This document shows positions 9,124 to 19,151 of a DNA stretch of 64,000 nt, in pieces. This stretch comes from Ignavibacteriales bacterium (GTDB lineage Bacteria; Bacteroidota; Ignavibacteria; Ignavibacteriales; Melioribacteraceae). The first letter of the stretch is position 1, and each line of letters begins with the position of its first letter. A model generated the notes under the pieces. It made no database searches. It worked only from the letters and a program-made list of their open reading frames with translations, and had not been told where the DNA came from. The DNA lies in contig JAGUYK010000044.1 of assembly GCA_020061355.1 (NCBI GenBank), forward strand, positions 62,001 to 126,000, written 5' to 3'. Position numbers and translations under genes: made by a program.

Positions 9124-11610
9124 TTATAAGGATCTTAAAATAGTTTCAAGTTGTTCTTCATTTTCTACAATAACTTCACGTGCTTTACTTCCTTCGGAAG
9201 GACCGACAATCCCGGCTTGTTCAAGTTGATCGACAATTCGTGCTGCGCGTGAATAACCTAATTTTAACCTTCTTTGAAGAAGTGAAACAGATCCCTGTTG
9301 ATGTCTTACAACTACTCTTGCAGCTTCATCAAACATCGGATCGAGATCTGAAAGGAAATTACCGGCATCTGCTTTTTTCTTTTCGAACATCGAAGGTAAA
9401 AAGTAACGTTTAGAGAATCCTTCCTGGGCGTAAATAAAATTTGTAACTCTCTCAACTTCTTCAGTCGAAATGAATGCGTTCTGAATTCGGATCGGTTTAG
9501 GCATGCCACCGGGTAAGAAAAGCATATCACCGCTTCCAAGAAGTTGTTCTGCACCGTTCATATCAAGTATTGTTCGCGAATCAATTTTAGTTGCAACTTG
9601 GTATGCCATTCTTGCACTGAAGTTTGCTTTAATAACACCAGTAATTACATTAACAGAGGGACGCTGAGTTGCCAATATTAAATGGACACCTACAGCTCTA
9701 GCGAGCTGTGCAAGGCGTGCTATCGGTTCTTCAACTTCTTTACCGGATGTTATCATCAAATCGGCAAGTTCATCTATCACAATAATTATGTAAGGCAGTT
9801 TATGATGTTTCATCTCATCGGTATCTTTTGGACGTGTCTTGGGATTTGATACTTTCTTATTGTAATCAATAATATTTCTTACTCCCGCTTTGGCGAGCTT
9901 ATCGTATCTTTTTTCCATTTCGTATTCGACTGCTTTTAATGCGAGCAAGGCATTGGAAGGATTTGTGATAATTTCTTCCTCGAGATCCGGAGACACAGCC
10001 AGGTAATGCTTAGTCAACTTCTTATAGAACGAAAGCTCAATTTTCTTTGGATCAATAATTACAAATTTAATATCGGATGGATGTTTTGAATACAACAGAC
10101 TTGTAATTATCATGTTGATACCGACGCTTTTACCGGAACCTGTAGATCCGGCTATCAACATATGAGGCATCTTTGCAAGGTCGGTTATATAAACATCACC
10201 TGAAATAGTCTTGCCGAGAGCAAGCGGCAATTCTTCTTTTGCTTCTTTCAATTTACTTAAAACAGACCTTGCACGCACAATTGTTGCTTTAGCATTTGGT
10301 ATTTCAACACCAATAGCGCTCTTACCGGGTATTGGTGCAATTATTCTTATTCCTCTTGCGGCAAGTGCTAATGCAATATCATGTTCCAGGCTAACTATCC
10401 GGCTAATCTTAACACCGGGTGCAGGGACAATTTCGTATAATGTAACAACCGGTCCGGGAGTAACTGTTATATCTTCAATCTGGATATCGAACAGAGCTAA
10501 TTTTTCTTTTAACAGTTCGGCATTACGCTTTAATTCACTTTCATGAATTTTAACTTCTTCGTCCTCTGCCGGTATTAACAAATCCAATTTGGGTGTATTA
10601 AATTTTATCTGTTCATCCCACTGATCAGGCAAACTTGATTCTGCATCTTTATCAATCGCCGGAATAATATCCTCAAGTTTCGGTTTTTCTGATTTTGCTG
10701 TATCAACTTTTTTCGGCTTGATCAATTCACTTTCTTTTAAAATTTCCGACTCAATAATTTTATCCGGTTCATCCTTTTTAACTATTCTGATTCGTGTTTC
10801 TGGTAATTCAGATTCATCTTCAGCTGCTTTTAAATCTTCTTCATCCTGGAAAAGTGATTTTAATTTTTTATCATCTCGCAGATTTTTAATCTTCGATAAA
10901 TTCTCTTGCGATTTCTCGTCATCCGGTGATTTAATTTTAATTCCTTCATCATCACTTTCATCGGATTTATAAAACCGTTTGAAGAATTCAATTATGGCAC
11001 TAAATCTAATATCAAAAGCGATTATTAAGGTTACAGCCATCGCGGCAATTAAGAATATTATGCTTCCAAGCCCGCCTAATAATTTGCTTATGGCTATCCC
11101 GAAGAAGGCGCCAATATTTCCGGATAATTCATAGACATCTGTAAATAGACCTATTTCCGGAGTGAACCTGAGCATTCCAAAAAATGTGGATATTAATATT
11201 CCCATCACCAGCAGAAAATTTGTGACATAGATTGCAATTTTAAATGAAGTAGCCTTTATAACCGAATAACCCCAGACAAACATTATTACAGGGAATATTA
11301 AAGAAAAATATCCGAGTGTTGAATGGATAAAAAAGTTTGAAATATATGCACCGAAAATGCCGAGCCAGTTATAGGTGCTCGCTGCTTTATCTCTTAGCTC
11401 GGGATTTGAACTGAAAATATTAAACAGATCCGTGAATCTGAATGAAAATGAGGAGTCGTCATAACGTGAATAAGAAAGGACACTCAAAAAAATTAGTAGG
11501 GCGAAAACAATTAAAAAAATACCGAGCAACTTCTTCTTTTTTGCCGGTGATACAACAAAATATTCCTTACCGTCAGCAGTATTTTCTTTTGAATTATTTT
11601 TCTTCGACAT
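9124..11610 (-). CDS. ftsK: DNA translocase FtsK/SpoIIIE
   Basis: 828 aa. Four to five N-terminal membrane helices (about 29-46, 85-115, 120-145, 165-200) anchor it at the septum. An acidic/Lys-rich linker (about 215-345) joins them to the motor. The motor has the alpha domain (about 350-470), Walker A GSTGSGKS (488-495) and Walker B YIIIVIDELADLM (about 607-619). A C-terminal gamma winged-helix domain that reads KOPS-like DNA sites lies at about 755-820 (ARVVVRHQQGSVSLLQRRLK). The linker is short compared with E. coli FtsK. The protein pumps chromosome ends through the division septum and activates dif recombination. Its start overlaps comB by 17 nt. Confidence 0.97.
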   Translation of the reverse strand: MSKKNNSKENTADGKEYFVVSPAKKKKLLGIFLIVFALLIFLSVLSYSRYDDSSFSFRFTDLFNIFSSNPELRDKAASTYNWLGIFGAYISNFFIHSTLGYFSLIFPVIMFVWGYSVIKATSFKIAIYVTNFLLVMGILISTFFGMLRFTPEIGLFTDVYELSGNIGAFFGIAISKLLGGLGSIIFLIAAMAVTLIIAFDIRFSAIIEFFKRFYKSDESDDEGIKIKSPDDEKSQENLSKIKNLRDDKKLKSLFQDEEDLKAAEDESELPETRIRIVKKDEPDKIIESEILKESELIKPKKVDTAKSEKPKLEDIIPAIDKDAESSLPDQWDEQIKFNTPKLDLLIPAEDEEVKIHESELKRNAELLKEKLALFDIQIEDITVTPGPVVTLYEIVPAPGVKISRIVSLEHDIALALAARGIRIIAPIPGKSAIGVEIPNAKATIVRARSVLSKLKEAKEELPLALGKTISGDVYITDLAKMPHMLIAGSTGSGKSVGINMIITSLLYSKHPSDIKFVIIDPKKIELSFYKKLTKHYLAVSPDLEEEIITNPSNALLALKAVEYEMEKRYDKLAKAGVRNIIDYNKKVSNPKTRPKDTDEMKHHKLPYIIIVIDELADLMITSGKEVEEPIARLAQLARAVGVHLILATQRPSVNVITGVIKANFSARMAYQVATKIDSRTILDMNGAEQLLGSGDMLFLPGGMPKPIRIQNAFISTEEVERVTNFIYAQEGFSKRYFLPSMFEKKKADAGNFLSDLDPMFDEAARVVVRHQQGSVSLLQRRLKLGYSRAARIVDQLEQAGIVGPSEGSKAREVIVENEEQLETILRSL

Positions 11611-12379
11611 TAAGTGAATTACTATTGTTGCCTGTTTTCTTTGCTTTATTAATATCCAGGTCTAATTTTTTTAGAACCCCTGAAATATAATGAGGAATTA
11701 CATCCGTGGAATCAAGTTTAGCGCATTCTTTTAAATCGTCGACAAATCCATTCTCAATTAACAGCTTACCATGATCCGTATTCTTAAGCATTTTTAATAT
11801 GCTTTTAGAATAAGTTTTATAAAGCAAACTACTGGCTATTGCAGAATCAGTGAACTGAATTTCTTTTTTATGTAAACTGAGTTGGGCAATAATATTACCG
11901 GCACATACAGCGTCTTCAAGATTAAAGCCGCCATTAGTTCCGGCACAAATAATTTCAACATCTTTTTTTAGAGACAGTAAATGGTTAGCTATAGCACCAA
12001 GATTATTAAAACATGCAATGAAAAGATTTTCGGCAAACTTGGCTTTTACAATTGATCTTGAACCGTTTGTCGTATAAAGAATAATTGATTTACCGCCAAT
12101 TACATCCTGTGTATATTCAAGAGGCGAATTACCAAGAGCAAATCCTTCAACTTTTTTAGTATTTCGTTCACCGCCAAGAATTGTCTGACTCCTGAAAGCA
12201 TCTCCGGAAACTTTAACAGCGAAGTCCACCGTATTTACAGGTATAACTTCTTTTGCACCATTAGCTAATGCAGCTACAATCACTGTTGAAGCACGTAACA
12301 CATCAATTACTACACAGGTTTTACCTGTAAAGTAAAGATCATCTAAATTTAGATTTGAGAACAGAACGTTTATTTTCAT
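11594..12379 (-). CDS. comB: 2-phosphosulfolactate phosphatase (ComB family)
   Basis: 261 aa, typical of ComB. The motif VIDVLRASTVIVAALANGA (about residues 24-42) and GFALGNSPLEYT, then LYTTNGSRSIV, form the recognised ComB core with its Asp/Ser/Thr active-site residues. ComB dephosphorylates 2-phosphosulfolactate to sulfolactate in coenzyme M or sulfonate metabolism. Homologues are common in bacteria that make no coenzyme M, so the physiological substrate here is uncertain and no other sulfolactate gene is in the window. It sits between gcvT (1-nt gap) and ftsK (17-nt overlap). Confidence 0.85.
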   Translation of the reverse strand: MKINVLFSNLNLDDLYFTGKTCVVIDVLRASTVIVAALANGAKEVIPVNTVDFAVKVSGDAFRSQTILGGERNTKKVEGFALGNSPLEYTQDVIGGKSIILYTTNGSRSIVKAKFAENLFIACFNNLGAIANHLLSLKKDVEIICAGTNGGFNLEDAVCAGNIIAQLSLHKKEIQFTDSAIASSLLYKTYSKSILKMLKNTDHGKLLIENGFVDDLKECAKLDSTDVIPHYISGVLKKLDLDINKAKKTGNNSNSLNVEEK

Positions 12380-12380
12380 A

Positions 12381-13463
12381 TCAGTTTTTCACAAATGGCA
12401 GTTTAGTTATTACTGCAGGAATTTCTTTGCCTCGTATTACAAAATTAATTTGATTACCTTCTTTTACATGTTCGATATCTACATATCCGAGTGCAATTGC
12501 TTTATCCAGAATCGGGCTAACCGTGCCGCTTGTTATTTGTCCGATCTTTTTGCCATCGACTGAAAGATCATATCCATGACGTGGAAACGATTTTTCCTCG
12601 GAGCTCAAAGGTACAAGTTTTCTTTTCAATCCTTCTTCTTTTACTTTCAACAAAACATCTTTTGCGATGAACGAAGGCTTTTTGAGTTTTGTAATCCAGC
12701 CCAGTCCTGCCTCTAATGGATTAGTCGTTTTATCAATATCATTTCCATATAAACAAAAACCCATTTCAAGCCGTAATGAATCCCGCGCACCAAGACCGAC
12801 CGGTTGAATATTATAATCTTTTCCGCTTTCAAATATTGCGTTCCAGACTCTTTCCGCTATTGGTTCATCACCTTTAAAATAGAGTTCAAACCCAAGTTCA
12901 CCCGTGTAACCCGTACGTGATAGGATCATATCTATACCGGCAACTTCCGCTTTGAAAAAATGATAATACTCAATATCAAGCGGTTTATCGCAAATTTTTT
13001 CAATAACCTGTTTAGAATTTGGACCCTGAACAGCGAGTAGAGAATACTGATCGCTTTCGTCTGTTATTTCAACATTGAATATGTTGTTCTCTTTCATCCA
13101 TGCAAAATCCTTATCCTTGTTAGAGGCATTTACAACAAGCATAAACTCTTTTTCAGATATTCTATAAACCAGTAGATCATCAACAATACCGCCATCGGCA
13201 TAACACATAGCAGAATATTGAACTTGACCATCATTTAATAAAGATGCATCATTAACAGTGATATGCTGAACAAAATCGAGGGTTTTATCACCACGAATAA
13301 AAATTTCACCCATGTGAGAAACATCGAATACTCCTACCGATGTTCTCACTGCTTTGTGCTCTGCAATTATTGACGAATAAAGAACGGGCATTTTAAAACC
13401 GGCAAAATCAACAATCTTTGCCCCAAGTTTTTCATGAATCGAATAAAATTTTGTCTTTTCCAT
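12381..13463 (-). CDS. gcvT: Glycine cleavage system T protein (aminomethyltransferase)
   Basis: 360 aa from the ATG at 13463, close to the usual 364. GVFDVSHMGEI (44-54), DDLLVYR with the conserved Asp pair 95-96, and the C-terminal barrel with GYDLSVDGKKIGQITSG identify GcvT. It transfers the methylene group of aminomethyl-lipoyl H protein to tetrahydrofolate. The frame extends upstream to a TTG at 13490, but that start would overlap the aldolase gene by 25 nt and merely repeats MEKTK, so the internal ATG just 2 nt after the aldolase stop is preferred. The P and H protein genes are not in the window. Confidence 0.95.
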   Translation of the reverse strand: MEKTKFYSIHEKLGAKIVDFAGFKMPVLYSSIIAEHKAVRTSVGVFDVSHMGEIFIRGDKTLDFVQHITVNDASLLNDGQVQYSAMCYADGGIVDDLLVYRISEKEFMLVVNASNKDKDFAWMKENNIFNVEITDESDQYSLLAVQGPNSKQVIEKICDKPLDIEYYHFFKAEVAGIDMILSRTGYTGELGFELYFKGDEPIAERVWNAIFESGKDYNIQPVGLGARDSLRLEMGFCLYGNDIDKTTNPLEAGLGWITKLKKPSFIAKDVLLKVKEEGLKRKLVPLSSEEKSFPRHGYDLSVDGKKIGQITSGTVSPILDKAIALGYVDIEHVKEGNQINFVIRGKEIPAVITKLPFVKN

Positions 13464-13465
13464 TG

Positions 13466-14113
13466 TTATTTCTGATTTAGTTTTTTCCAATCGCTTAAAA
13501 ATTTCTCTAAACCAATATCGGTAAGAGGATGTTTAAATAATTTTTCTATAACATCAAACGGCATAGTTGCAACGTCGGCACCCATCATAGCAGCATCAAC
13601 AAGATGAAGAGGATGCCGGATACTTGCAACCAATACCTGTGTTTTATAATTATAATTTCTGTAGATCTGAATAATCTGTTCAATTAAATCCATTCCATTA
13701 TGGCTAATATCATCAAGACGGCCAACAAACGGACTAATATAAGTAGCTCCGGCTTTGGCAGCCAATAATGCTTGAGAAGCAGAAAAACAGAGCGTAACAT
13801 TCGTTTTAATATCTTCGTCATATAATGCTTTAACAGCTTTAATTCCTTCTTTGATAAGCGGAACTTTAACAACAATATTTTCGTGAATCTTTGCTAATTC
13901 ATTTGCCTCTTTCATAATCCCGGTAAAATCAGTTGAAACAACTTCAGCGCTTATTGGACCATCAACTATTTTTACAATTTCCTCTAAAAGTTTACGAAAA
14001 TCCATCCCTTCCTTGGCAACAAGGGAAGGATTTGTAGTAACACCGTCAAGCAAACCATACGAAGCGGCTTCTTTTATCTGATCAATATTTGCAGTATCAA
14101 TAAAAAACTTCAT
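13466..14113 (-). CDS. fsa: Fructose-6-phosphate aldolase / transaldolase-like protein (TalC/MipB)
   Basis: 215 aa, the short single-domain transaldolase class. The start [16 protein letters not shown] and [11 protein letters not shown] are the family N-terminus. Lys83 in VVKVP is the Schiff-base lysine (Lys85 in E. coli FSA). [19 protein letters not shown] and [10 protein letters not shown] follow. Members act either as fructose-6-phosphate aldolase or as transaldolase of the pentose phosphate pathway; sequence alone does not settle which. The ribosome-binding site AAGGAG sits 7 nt before the ATG. Confidence 0.9.
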   Translation of the reverse strand: MKFFIDTANIDQIKEAASYGLLDGVTTNPSLVAKEGMDFRKLLEEIVKIVDGPISAEVVSTDFTGIMKEANELAKIHENIVVKVPLIKEGIKAVKALYDEDIKTNVTLCFSASQALLAAKAGATYISPFVGRLDDISHNGMDLIEQIIQIYRNYNYKTQVLVASIRHPLHLVDAAMMGADVATMPFDVIEKLFKHPLTDIGLEKFLSDWKKLNQK

Positions 14114-14198
14114 TTCGCTACTCCTTAATATTTTCTCTTTTCCGATGATTAAAATTAACTAAAATCCTGAAATTTATTTGGATCATAAATCGATATCT

Positions 14199-15797
14199 CT
14201 ATGCAAATTCCTCCGTTAAATCTTCGTTCGTTTTCTTGGCAATAAATCTGAAAGTCTGCGGATTTAATTTCTCGCTTTGTTCCAAAGTTAATTTAATAAA
14301 ATATTTTATTTGAATTTTCGTTAGTGTTGAGATAAAACCCTGCTTTAATTTTTCACCCAATGACGGATGGACGCGAAGAATTAATGAATTGTATTTCCCT
14401 TCCATCTTATATCGTTTGAGCCATGCTTCAATCTCATGCATCAGGTTTGACTTTTTAGTTAACAATCCAGTACCCTGGCAATAAGGACAGACTTCGGTCA
14501 TAGATTGAACAATGTTTTCTCTCACCCTTTCACGTGTAATTTGCATTATACCGAATTCGGTCATTGGAAGCATTGCAGTCTTAGCACGGTCCTTCTTGAA
14601 TTCCTTTTTCAGTTCATCATAAATTTTCTTGCGGTTCTTATCATCTTCCAGGTCAATAAAATCAATGACAATCAATCCACCGATATCTCTAAGACGAAGC
14701 TGACGTACAATTTCTCTCGATGCTTCGAGATCTGTTTTGAGCGAATTCAATTCCTGATCTTTCTTTGCAGCATAACGCCCGCTATTAACATCAATAACTG
14801 TCATTGCTTCAGTATGATCAATAACAATATGTCCACCGCTCGGCAATGCAACATTTCTGCGCATCAAATTTTTGATCTGCTCATCAATCTTGAATGATTC
14901 GTAAATCGGACGATCTTCTTTATAAAACTCTACCCGGTCTACAAGTGCCGGTTGAATAAAATGAACATAATTACGGATCTCTTTGAAGAGCTTCTTCGAA
15001 TCAACAAAAACTTTTGAAACATCGGGAGTAAAAAGATCCCTTATCACACTAATTGTTGTACTCAAATCTTTATATAGCAATGAAGGAGGCTCTTGTTTTT
15101 TTGCATCTTCCTGTAGGTCTGCCCAAATTTTCACAAGATATTTTAAATCGGCTGATAATGATTCTTCATCCTGATCTTTTGCCGCTGTACGAATAATTAA
15201 ACCGCAATCCGTGGGAATAATTCCACGAGCGATTCTTCTTAATCGTTTTCTTTCACGAAAATCAACTATTTTTTTTGAGACGCCAATTTTATTATCCATT
15301 GGAAGCAACACGCAAAATCTTCCGGGTATTGAAATGGAAGAAGTAACGCGCACACCCTTATCCTTTACGGGTTCTTTCAATATCTGAATAAGAAGTTCCT
15401 GCCCCTTATGAAGCTTAGTGGATTGTCTCTCTTTGATTTCAGGCTTATGTAATTCTAAAGTTGGTTGATTAGTGTGATCTGCCGTAGCCGGACTCACTGA
15501 TTGACCTGCTGGTTTCTCCGGCTCATCATCGTCGTCATCATCGTCAAAAATACCTTGAAGTGCCTCCGTTCGTTCGCCGATATCTGAAAAATGAAGAAAC
15601 GCGTCGTGCTTAAGTCCAATATCGATGAAAGCTGCCCTGATGCCCGGCAATATTCTGGCAACTCTACCAAGGTAAACATCGCCTACCATTCGCTGTTTTT
15701 CCGGATGGTCGACAAAAAAATCTACCAGGTTGCCGTCTTCTGTAATTGCAACTCTGTTCTGAGTTGTAGAAGTACTAATTATAATTTCTTTATTCAT
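14199..15797 (-). CDS. rng: Ribonuclease G/E family endoribonuclease
   Basis: 532 aa. The N-terminal S1 domain (about 35-150) is interrupted by a low-complexity insertion containing seven consecutive Asp (85-91) and a Pro/Ser/Thr-rich stretch up to about residue 125. The catalytic DNase I-like subdomain has the metal-binding aspartates: Asp336 in VIDVNSGR and Asp379/Asp382 in VIDFIDLEDD. The zinc-link cysteines are in CPYC (437-440). There is no long C-terminal degradosome scaffold, so the length matches RNase G more than RNase E. It should process rRNA precursors and initiate mRNA decay, fitting its place just after pnp and dusB. Confidence 0.93.
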   Translation of the reverse strand: MNKEIIISTSTTQNRVAITEDGNLVDFFVDHPEKQRMVGDVYLGRVARILPGIRAAFIDIGLKHDAFLHFSDIGERTEALQGIFDDDDDDDEPEKPAGQSVSPATADHTNQPTLELHKPEIKERQSTKLHKGQELLIQILKEPVKDKGVRVTSSISIPGRFCVLLPMDNKIGVSKKIVDFRERKRLRRIARGIIPTDCGLIIRTAAKDQDEESLSADLKYLVKIWADLQEDAKKQEPPSLLYKDLSTTISVIRDLFTPDVSKVFVDSKKLFKEIRNYVHFIQPALVDRVEFYKEDRPIYESFKIDEQIKNLMRRNVALPSGGHIVIDHTEAMTVIDVNSGRYAAKKDQELNSLKTDLEASREIVRQLRLRDIGGLIVIDFIDLEDDKNRKKIYDELKKEFKKDRAKTAMLPMTEFGIMQITRERVRENIVQSMTEVCPYCQGTGLLTKKSNLMHEIEAWLKRYKMEGKYNSLILRVHPSLGEKLKQGFISTLTKIQIKYFIKLTLEQSEKLNPQTFRFIAKKTNEDLTEEFA

Positions 15798-15826
15798 GTA
15801 AAAACTCTTTGTAGTTTATTCCCGAA

Positions 15827-16894
15827 CTAACCAATTACTTCCATAGTTTCCTCGGTTAGCCAGAATAAAACCTTTTTCTTAAATTTTATATTAATGTCAC
15901 TTAATTGGGTATTTGTAAAATTACCCTTTAAAATATTTTGTGTATGTTCTTCAATTAACGATCGAATCGAAGATAAATTTGATAATGAAAAAACCTTATC
16001 CAAAAGTTGATCAAGCCCGGGGTAGAATCTAAAATACCAGATAGAATGTTTCTTAGCTTTATCAATGCAGATGGGTTCACCAATCTCTTTTTCCATATAG
16101 GAAATTTGTTTCAGCAATGCATCACGGACAGTTTCAACAGACGGCTCTCCGGGATCAACTCCGTCATTAATTAATTTGTTAAACCTATCAAAAATAAATG
16201 GATTGCCTAGGGCACCGCGGGCAACCATAACAGAATCGCAGCCGGTTAAATCGATCATATCTTTAGCATCTTGCGGTGTAAATATTGATCCATTGCCAAT
16301 GATAGGAATGCCTACAATTTCTTTAACTTTTTTAAGCCATTCCCAATTCGGTTCTGTTTCGTACCTGTCGGCACGAGTTCGGGCATGAACAAATAACATG
16401 GATGCGCCATTTGCTTCGGCTGTCCTGGCTGTTTCAAGAATGTTAATATTATTTTTGTCTTTACCGAGACGAAGCTTTACAGAGATTGGAACACCGTTGG
16501 ATGAATCGACCATCTTTCTAACAATTTTCCCGATGGTTTTAGAATCTTCAAGAAGCGCCGAACCCATATTATTGCTAACTACTTTATCAACCGGGCAGCC
16601 GCAATTAATATCGATCAAATCCGGTTTGAGCTTAATAATTTCTTTTACCGCTTCTCCAAGAATTTCGGGCTGATTGCCAAGGACCTGAACACCGATCGGT
16701 TTTTCATCACGACTGAAAGAGAGGAGTCTTAGAGTTTCAAAATTATTATTTATAACTCCCTGAGCACTTACCATTTGAGTGAAAGTAACGCCTGCGCCGT
16801 GCTCTTTAACAATTTTTCTGAAAGAAGAGTCGGTTACCTCCGCCATTGGAGCTAAAAAAAGTTTCTTTTCTATATCAAGGTTTCCGATCTTCAT
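15827..16894 (-). CDS. dusB: tRNA-dihydrouridine synthase (DusB type)
   Basis: 355 aa from the ATG at 16894; a TTG codon immediately precedes it in frame. FMN-binding TIM barrel: LFLAPMAEVTDSSFR at the N-terminus, the active-site cysteine in NCGCPVDK (Cys98/Cys100), VKLRLG, HARTR and GNGSIFTPQDAKDM with MVARGALGNP binding the FMN phosphate. It reduces uridines in the tRNA D-loop. In many proteobacteria dusB sits with fis; here it follows pnp, separated by a terminator hairpin at about 16968-16992. Confidence 0.9.
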   Translation of the reverse strand: MKIGNLDIEKKLFLAPMAEVTDSSFRKIVKEHGAGVTFTQMVSAQGVINNNFETLRLLSFSRDEKPIGVQVLGNQPEILGEAVKEIIKLKPDLIDINCGCPVDKVVSNNMGSALLEDSKTIGKIVRKMVDSSNGVPISVKLRLGKDKNNINILETARTAEANGASMLFVHARTRADRYETEPNWEWLKKVKEIVGIPIIGNGSIFTPQDAKDMIDLTGCDSVMVARGALGNPFIFDRFNKLINDGVDPGEPSVETVRDALLKQISYMEKEIGEPICIDKAKKHSIWYFRFYPGLDQLLDKVFSLSNLSSIRSLIEEHTQNILKGNFTNTQLSDINIKFKKKVLFWLTEETMEVIG

Positions 16895-16956
16895 CAACTT
16901 CTCAACGTAACTGATAGTTTACTTTCAATACCTATGAATCGAATGTAAAGAGATAA

Positions 16957-16992
16957 TTAAAAATAAATCTGTCCTGTTATAAACAGGACAGA
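16957..16992 (-). terminator. Intrinsic terminator after pnp
   Basis: A perfect 10-bp stem (16968-16977 with 16983-16992, TCTGTCCTGT/ACAGGACAGA) with a 5-nt loop lies 36 nt past the pnp stop. On the minus strand it is followed by TTTATTTTTAATT, a good T tract. It should end the rimP-to-pnp transcript or attenuate entry into dusB-rng. Confidence 0.85.
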
Positions 16993-17027
16993 GATTGGAT
17001 TATTTCTTTAATACGAATTTCACATTA

Positions 17028-19139
17028 CTAACTTTCATTTTCAGGATTTTCTTTAACTTCTTCTTTTTCTTTAAGTAATACTTTTCTTGATAAAGAAAAC
17101 TTGCCGCCTTCGATGCTAAGAAGTTTCACTTTAATAGTTTCGCCTTCTTTTAACACATCGGAAACTTTGTTAACACGTTTATTATCGATCTGTGAAATAT
17201 GAAGAAGACCTTGCGTACCCGGAATAATTTCAACAAACGCACCGAAATCGGTAATCTTCATTACCTTACCGGTGTAAGTTTTTCCAATTTCCGGTTCAGA
17301 CGTAAGCAATTTAATATATTCTTTAGCTTCTTTTGCTTTCTGATGATCCTGCCCGGCAATACTAACAGTTCCGTCTTCTTCAATATTAATTTCAACGGTG
17401 AATTCCTTTTGAATTTTCTGAATTACTTTTCCGCCCGGTCCGATTAATGTACCGATCTTATCAGTATTGATTTTGGTTGATAATAAAATCGGTGCAAATT
17501 TTGAAATGGAAGATTTGGGAGCTGAAATAGCTTCGTTCATTATTTTGAGAATATGAAGCCTTCCATCTTTAGCCTGTGTTAGAGCTTTTTCCATTATCTC
17601 AAATGAAATTCCCTGAATCTTAATATCCATCTGGAATCCGGTGATTCCATTTTCTGAACCGGCAACTTTGAAATCCATATCACCCAGATGATCTTCGTTA
17701 CCTAAAATATCTGAAAGGATTGCATACCGGTCACCTTCTTTAACAAGACCCATAGCAATTCCGGCGATAGCGCTTTTAACCGGGACACCGCCTTCCATTA
17801 AAGCTAATGAGCCGGCACAAACAGTTGCCATTGAAGATGATCCGTTCGATTCAAGAATATCAGAGTTCAGTCGAATCATGTATGGAAAAATTTCTTCCGG
17901 TGGAAGAATGTTTTTTAACGATCTTTCAGCAAGATTACCATGACCCACTTCTCTTCTTCCAACACCGCCATACCTTCCGGTTTCACCAACGCTAAATGGT
18001 GGAAAGTTATAATGAAGTATGTAGCGTTTTCTAAATTCAGTTTGAAGTCCGTCAATTATCTGTTCATCCTGTTTAGTTCCGAGCGTTAGAGTTGTTAAGC
18101 TCTGTGTTTCACCGCGTGTGAAAAGTGCAGTAGCGTGCGGACGGGGAAGAATTCCAAGCTCAATGGTTATCGGACGAATTTGATCGGTCTTCCTACCATC
18201 GAGACGTAAACCTTCTTCAAGAATCCTGTTACGCATCAACTCTTTTTCCATGTCATGCAGAATTTCTTTGATTGCTTTTTCCTGTTCAGGATACTTTTCA
18301 GCTAATGCGGTCAATACTTCCTGCTCAAGTTCTTTATTTTTAGCTGATCTTTCTTCTTTTGCTAAAACCGAAGAAACTACCGACTTAAATTTATTTTGAG
18401 CCAGTTCTTTAACATCGTTTAATAAATTTTGATCTTTCGCTTTTTCAGGCACAGTCATTTTCGGTTTACCGCAAAGCTCGCGAAGTTCGTGCTGGGCTTT
18501 AACAAGTTTTCTGATTTCCTGATGAGCAAACCTTAGAGCATCCAGCAGAATTTCCTCACTAACTTCCTTGGATTCACCTTCAACCATCATTATTGAACTA
18601 TCGGTACCTGCAACAACCAATTCGACATCGCTAACTTCAACCTGGGCGTTAGTAGGATTGACAATAAATTCCCCGTTAATTCTGCCGATTCTTACTTCAC
18701 CAACCGGTTCAAGAAAAGGAATATCGGAAATTACTAAAGCTGCAGAAGCTCCAATGGCACCAAGGACATCCGCATCGTTCTCATTATCATATGAATAGAC
18801 AAAGGCTGCAACCTGCGTATCATTCACATAATTCTCAGCAAACAATGGTCTGATCGGTCTATCAATTAAGCGAGCGCTAAGAATTTCTTTTTCGCTCGGT
18901 TTTCCCTCACGTTTGAAGAAGCCGCCAGGAATTTTTCCAACAGCAGAAGCTTTCTCTCTATACTCAACACTTAGAGGGAAATAATCTAAATCTTCGCGTA
19001 ATTCACCGGCAACAACAGTTACCAAAACTACAGTATCGCCATACTGAACTGTTACAGCGCCGTTTGATTGTTTAGCAAGTTTGCCTGTTTCTATTTTTAA
19101 TAATTTACCGCCTATTTCAACTTCTTTTGTATATACCAT
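17028..19139 (-). CDS. pnp: Polyribonucleotide nucleotidyltransferase (PNPase)
   Basis: 703 aa. Two RNase PH domains flank a helical linker, with FFKREGKPSEKEILSARLIDRPIRPLF in the first and GRRE-GHG plus the second-core SDILGNEDHLGDMDFK in the catalytic second one. They are followed by a KH domain (IGPGGKVIQKIQ, about residues 560-615) and an S1 domain (GKVMKITDFGAFVEI, about 620-690). The enzyme degrades RNA 3'-5' phosphorolytically. It starts 12 nt after rpsO, the classical rpsO-pnp pair, with GAGGAAAT ahead of the ATG. In E. coli this pair is controlled by autoregulated decay of the leader. Confidence 0.98.
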   Translation of the reverse strand: MVYTKEVEIGGKLLKIETGKLAKQSNGAVTVQYGDTVVLVTVVAGELREDLDYFPLSVEYREKASAVGKIPGGFFKREGKPSEKEILSARLIDRPIRPLFAENYVNDTQVAAFVYSYDNENDADVLGAIGASAALVISDIPFLEPVGEVRIGRINGEFIVNPTNAQVEVSDVELVVAGTDSSIMMVEGESKEVSEEILLDALRFAHQEIRKLVKAQHELRELCGKPKMTVPEKAKDQNLLNDVKELAQNKFKSVVSSVLAKEERSAKNKELEQEVLTALAEKYPEQEKAIKEILHDMEKELMRNRILEEGLRLDGRKTDQIRPITIELGILPRPHATALFTRGETQSLTTLTLGTKQDEQIIDGLQTEFRKRYILHYNFPPFSVGETGRYGGVGRREVGHGNLAERSLKNILPPEEIFPYMIRLNSDILESNGSSSMATVCAGSLALMEGGVPVKSAIAGIAMGLVKEGDRYAILSDILGNEDHLGDMDFKVAGSENGITGFQMDIKIQGISFEIMEKALTQAKDGRLHILKIMNEAISAPKSSISKFAPILLSTKINTDKIGTLIGPGGKVIQKIQKEFTVEINIEEDGTVSIAGQDHQKAKEAKEYIKLLTSEPEIGKTYTGKVMKITDFGAFVEIIPGTQGLLHISQIDNKRVNKVSDVLKEGETIKVKLLSIEGGKFSLSRKVLLKEKEEVKENPENES

Positions 19140-19151
19140 TTAATTTCCTCG

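Noticed and set aside
9312-9554. Second reading frame on the minus strand inside ftsK
   Set aside because: Overlaps the conserved FtsK motor in another frame, with no independent start signal.
13464-13490. TTG-initiated N-terminal extension of gcvT repeating MEKTK
   Set aside because: It overlaps the aldolase stop and would add nine residues that repeat the true start; the ATG at 13463 gives the family length.
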